Below are positions 6,176-8,023 of a DNA stretch of 8,023 nt, one piece after another. The stretch comes from Firmicutes bacterium CAG:124. Its GTDB lineage: Bacteria; Bacillota; Clostridia; Oscillospirales; Oscillospiraceae. The number at the start of each line of letters is the position of its first letter. The first letter of the stretch is position 1. The notes beneath the pieces are model-generated. The model was not told the origin of the DNA. It did not search any database and was given only the letters and a program-made list of their open reading frames with translations. Position numbers and translations under genes: made by a program. The stretch lies in assembly GCA_000432135.1 (NCBI GenBank), contig HF990592.1:14626-22648 (forward strand). Reading direction: 5' to 3'.

Positions 6176-8023
6176 ATGCAGAGAATCGGCGTATTCGTAT
6201 GCTGGTGCGGCAGCAACATTGCCGCGACCGTCGACGTGGAACGCGTCTCGCAGGCTCTTTCAAAGGAACCCGGCGTTGTTTTCTCCACAAATTATCAGTA
6301 TATGTGTTCCCAGACCGGGCAGCAGATGATTCAGGACAAGATCCATGAATACGGTCTGACCGGCGTGGTCATCTGTTCCTGTTCGCCCAGAATGCACGAG
6401 CAGACGTTCCGCAAGACCTGCGAAAAGGCGGGGCTGAACCCCTATATGGTCGAGATCGCGAACATCCGTGAGCAGTGCTCCTGGATCCACAAGGACAAGG
6501 AAGTGGGCACGGAAAAGGCCATCATTCTGGGCCGCGCCGCCATCGCCAAGGTGCATCTGAACGCGCCGCTGACCGCGGGTTCCAGCCCCGTGACCAAGCG
6601 CGCGCTCGTCATCGGCGGCGGCATCGCGGGCATCCAGACGGCGCTGGACATTGCCGAGGCGGGCTTTGAGGTCGATATCGTCGAAAAGCAGCCGACCATC
6701 GGCGGCAAGATGACCCAGATCGACAAGACGTTCCCGACGCTCGACTGCGCGGCGTGTATCCTGACGCCGAAAATGGTCGACTGCGCGCAGAACGAAAAAA
6801 TCCACATCTATTCCTACTCCGAGGTTGAATCCGTCGGCGGCTTCGTCGGCAACTTCCATGTGAAAATCCGCCGCAAGGCGCGCTTTGTGAAGGAAGACGT
6901 CTGCACCGGCTGCGGACTGTGTACGGAAAAGTGTCCGCAGAAGAAGGTACCGAACGAGTTTAACCTCGGCATGGACAATCGCCGCGCGATCTATATCCCG
7001 TTTGCGCAGGCCGTGCCGAAGGTCGCGACGATCGATCCCAACTACTGCAATATGCTCAAAAACGGCAAGTGCGGCGTGTGCGCGAAGGTCTGCTCCGCCG
7101 GGGCAATCGATTACAAGCAGACCGACACGTTCATTGAGCAGGAATACGGCGCCATCGTCGCCGCGACGGGCTTCAACCCCATCGATCTTTCCAAATTCGA
7201 CGAATTTGCCTACAGCCAGAGCCCGGACGTCGTTTCCAGCCTCGAGTTTGAGCGCCTGATGAACGCTGCCGGTCCCACGAGCGGCACGCTCCTGCGCCCG
7301 TCCGACGGGACGCACCCGAAGACCATTGTCTTTGTGCAGTGCGTCGGCTCCCGCTGCGACGGTGCGGAGAAGGGCAAGCCCTACTGCTCCAAGATCTGCT
7401 GTATGTACACGGCGAAGCACGCCATGCTCTGCCGCGAAAAATACCCGGATACGGATGTGTATGTGTTCTACATCGACGTGCGCACCCCCGGCAAGAACTT
7501 TGACGAGTTCTACCGCAGAGCCGTCGAGCAGTACGGCGTGCATTATATCAAGGGCATGGTCGGCAAGGTCACGCCCGAAAACGGCAAGCTGAAGGTGCAG
7601 GCATCCGATCTGCTGGACAACCGGCAGCTGCATATCGACGCCGACATGGTCGTGCTGGCTGCCGCCATCGAACCGGATAAGTCCGCGCGGCCGCTGGCCA
7701 CGATGCTGACCGCCTCCATGGACACGAACGACTTCTTCACCGAGGCTCACCCGAAGCTCCGCCCGGTCGAAAGCCCGACGGCAGGCGTGTTCCTGTCCGG
7801 TATGTGCCAGGGGCCGAAGGATATCCCGGAGACGGTCGCACAGGCGTCCGCCGCTGCGGCGAAGGTCATCGGGCTTCTGTGCAAGGACTCGCTGACGTGC
7901 AACCCGTGCGTGGCGCAGCCGGATGAGATGATGTGCAACGGCTGCTCCAACTGCGAAAAGGTCTGCCCGTATGGCGCGATCACGTACATTGACAAGGAAT
8001 TCAGAGGCCCGAACCGCACGACG
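6176..8023 (+). CDS. hdrA: Heterodisulfide reductase subunit A-like FAD/iron-sulfur protein (3' end outside window)
   Basis: ATG 6176, 7 bases after AGGAGG (6163-6168), opens a frame with no stop before the window ends, giving 616 residues. HdrA proteins are about 650 residues, so only a short C-terminal piece should be missing. The N-terminal cysteine domain contains VCWCGSNIA (C9, C11), YMCS (C44) and CSCSPRMHE (C68, C70). The FAD-binding fold follows with GGGIAG (147-152) and the HdrA hallmark TLDCAACILTPKMV (188-201). An inserted ferredoxin domain uses C242, C245, C248, C252 and then C291, C299, C302, C306. A second cysteine block (C389, C394, C404, C408, C409) precedes the rest of the FAD domain. 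A C-terminal ferredoxin motif, C587-x2-C590-x2-C593-x3-C597-P, is followed by the window edge before the expected second motif. In characterised systems HdrA's flavin splits electrons between a high-potential acceptor, via HdrCB, and ferredoxin. Which donor feeds it here is not visible. Confidence 0.95.
   Translation, partial: MQRIGVFVCWCGSNIAATVDVERVSQALSKEPGVVFSTNYQYMCSQTGQQMIQDKIHEYGLTGVVICSCSPRMHEQTFRKTCEKAGLNPYMVEIANIREQCSWIHKDKEVGTEKAIILGRAAIAKVHLNAPLTAGSSPVTKRALVIGGGIAGIQTALDIAEAGFEVDIVEKQPTIGGKMTQIDKTFPTLDCAACILTPKMVDCAQNEKIHIYSYSEVESVGGFVGNFHVKIRRKARFVKEDVCTGCGLCTEKCPQKKVPNEFNLGMDNRRAIYIPFAQAVPKVATIDPNYCNMLKNGKCGVCAKVCSAGAIDYKQTDTFIEQEYGAIVAATGFNPIDLSKFDEFAYSQSPDVVSSLEFERLMNAAGPTSGTLLRPSDGTHPKTIVFVQCVGSRCDGAEKGKPYCSKICCMYTAKHAMLCREKYPDTDVYVFYIDVRTPGKNFDEFYRRAVEQYGVHYIKGMVGKVTPENGKLKVQASDLLDNRQLHIDADMVVLAAAIEPDKSARPLATMLTASMDTNDFFTEAHPKLRPVESPTAGVFLSGMCQGPKDIPETVAQASAAAAKVIGLLCKDSLTCNPCVAQPDEMMCNGCSNCEKVCPYGAITYIDKEFRGPNRTT

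Noticed and set aside
6260..7750. A 496-codon open frame on the minus strand opposite hdrA
   Set aside because: Same cause: it is a shadow of hdrA, whose + strand frame has every HdrA motif and a strong ribosome binding site.
1..8023. CRISPR arrays, tRNA or rRNA genes, insertion sequences
   Set aside because: I saw no regularly spaced repeats, structured RNA genes, transposase-like frames or terminal repeats; nearly all of the window is occupied by the eight coding regions.

Overview
The window looks like part of the chromosome of an anaerobic, fairly GC-rich Bacillota bacterium, most likely a clostridium of the Oscillospiraceae type. The basis is strong Shine-Dalgarno sites (AGGAGG and variants) before most genes, GC-rich codon use next to AT-rich intergenic DNA, and a cytosolic heterodisulfide-reductase-like (HdrABC) gene set typical of strict anaerobes. 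The taxonomic call is inference. All genes lie on the + strand.

Region 1 (1-1478) is a two-component system. The window opens inside the DNA-binding domain of an OmpR/PhoB-type response regulator, which overlaps a complete two-TM sensor histidine kinase by 7 bases. Region 2 (1479-2462) is a 90-base AT-rich gap with a candidate promoter and a short direct repeat, followed by a LysR-type regulator gene.

Region 3 (2463-2631) is the main regulatory interval. It carries two candidate promoters and a perfect 20-bp inverted repeat with a 7-base centre. The same bases also read as two 16/18-identical copies of a palindromic motif (ACCGATA-N6-TATCG) set 23 bp apart. It looks like a tandem operator for the operon that follows.

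Region 4 (2632-8023, running off the end) is a tight operon: an LDH-fold malate dehydrogenase, class II fumarase (fumC), hdrB, hdrC and hdrA (incomplete at the 3' side by the window edge). Gaps are 21, 14, -4 and 12 bases. Malate dehydrogenase plus fumarase can convert oxaloacetate to fumarate while oxidising NADH. HdrA is an FAD/Fe-S protein of the flavin-based electron bifurcation type, and HdrBC carries electrons to a noncubane-cluster active site. The joint arrangement suggests a reductive C4-dicarboxylate branch whose terminal step, probably fumarate reduction, is wired to a soluble Hdr-like complex. The terminal reductase and the electron-input subunits would lie downstream of the window, so this link is a hypothesis. 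The LysR-type regulator immediately upstream is the obvious candidate regulator.
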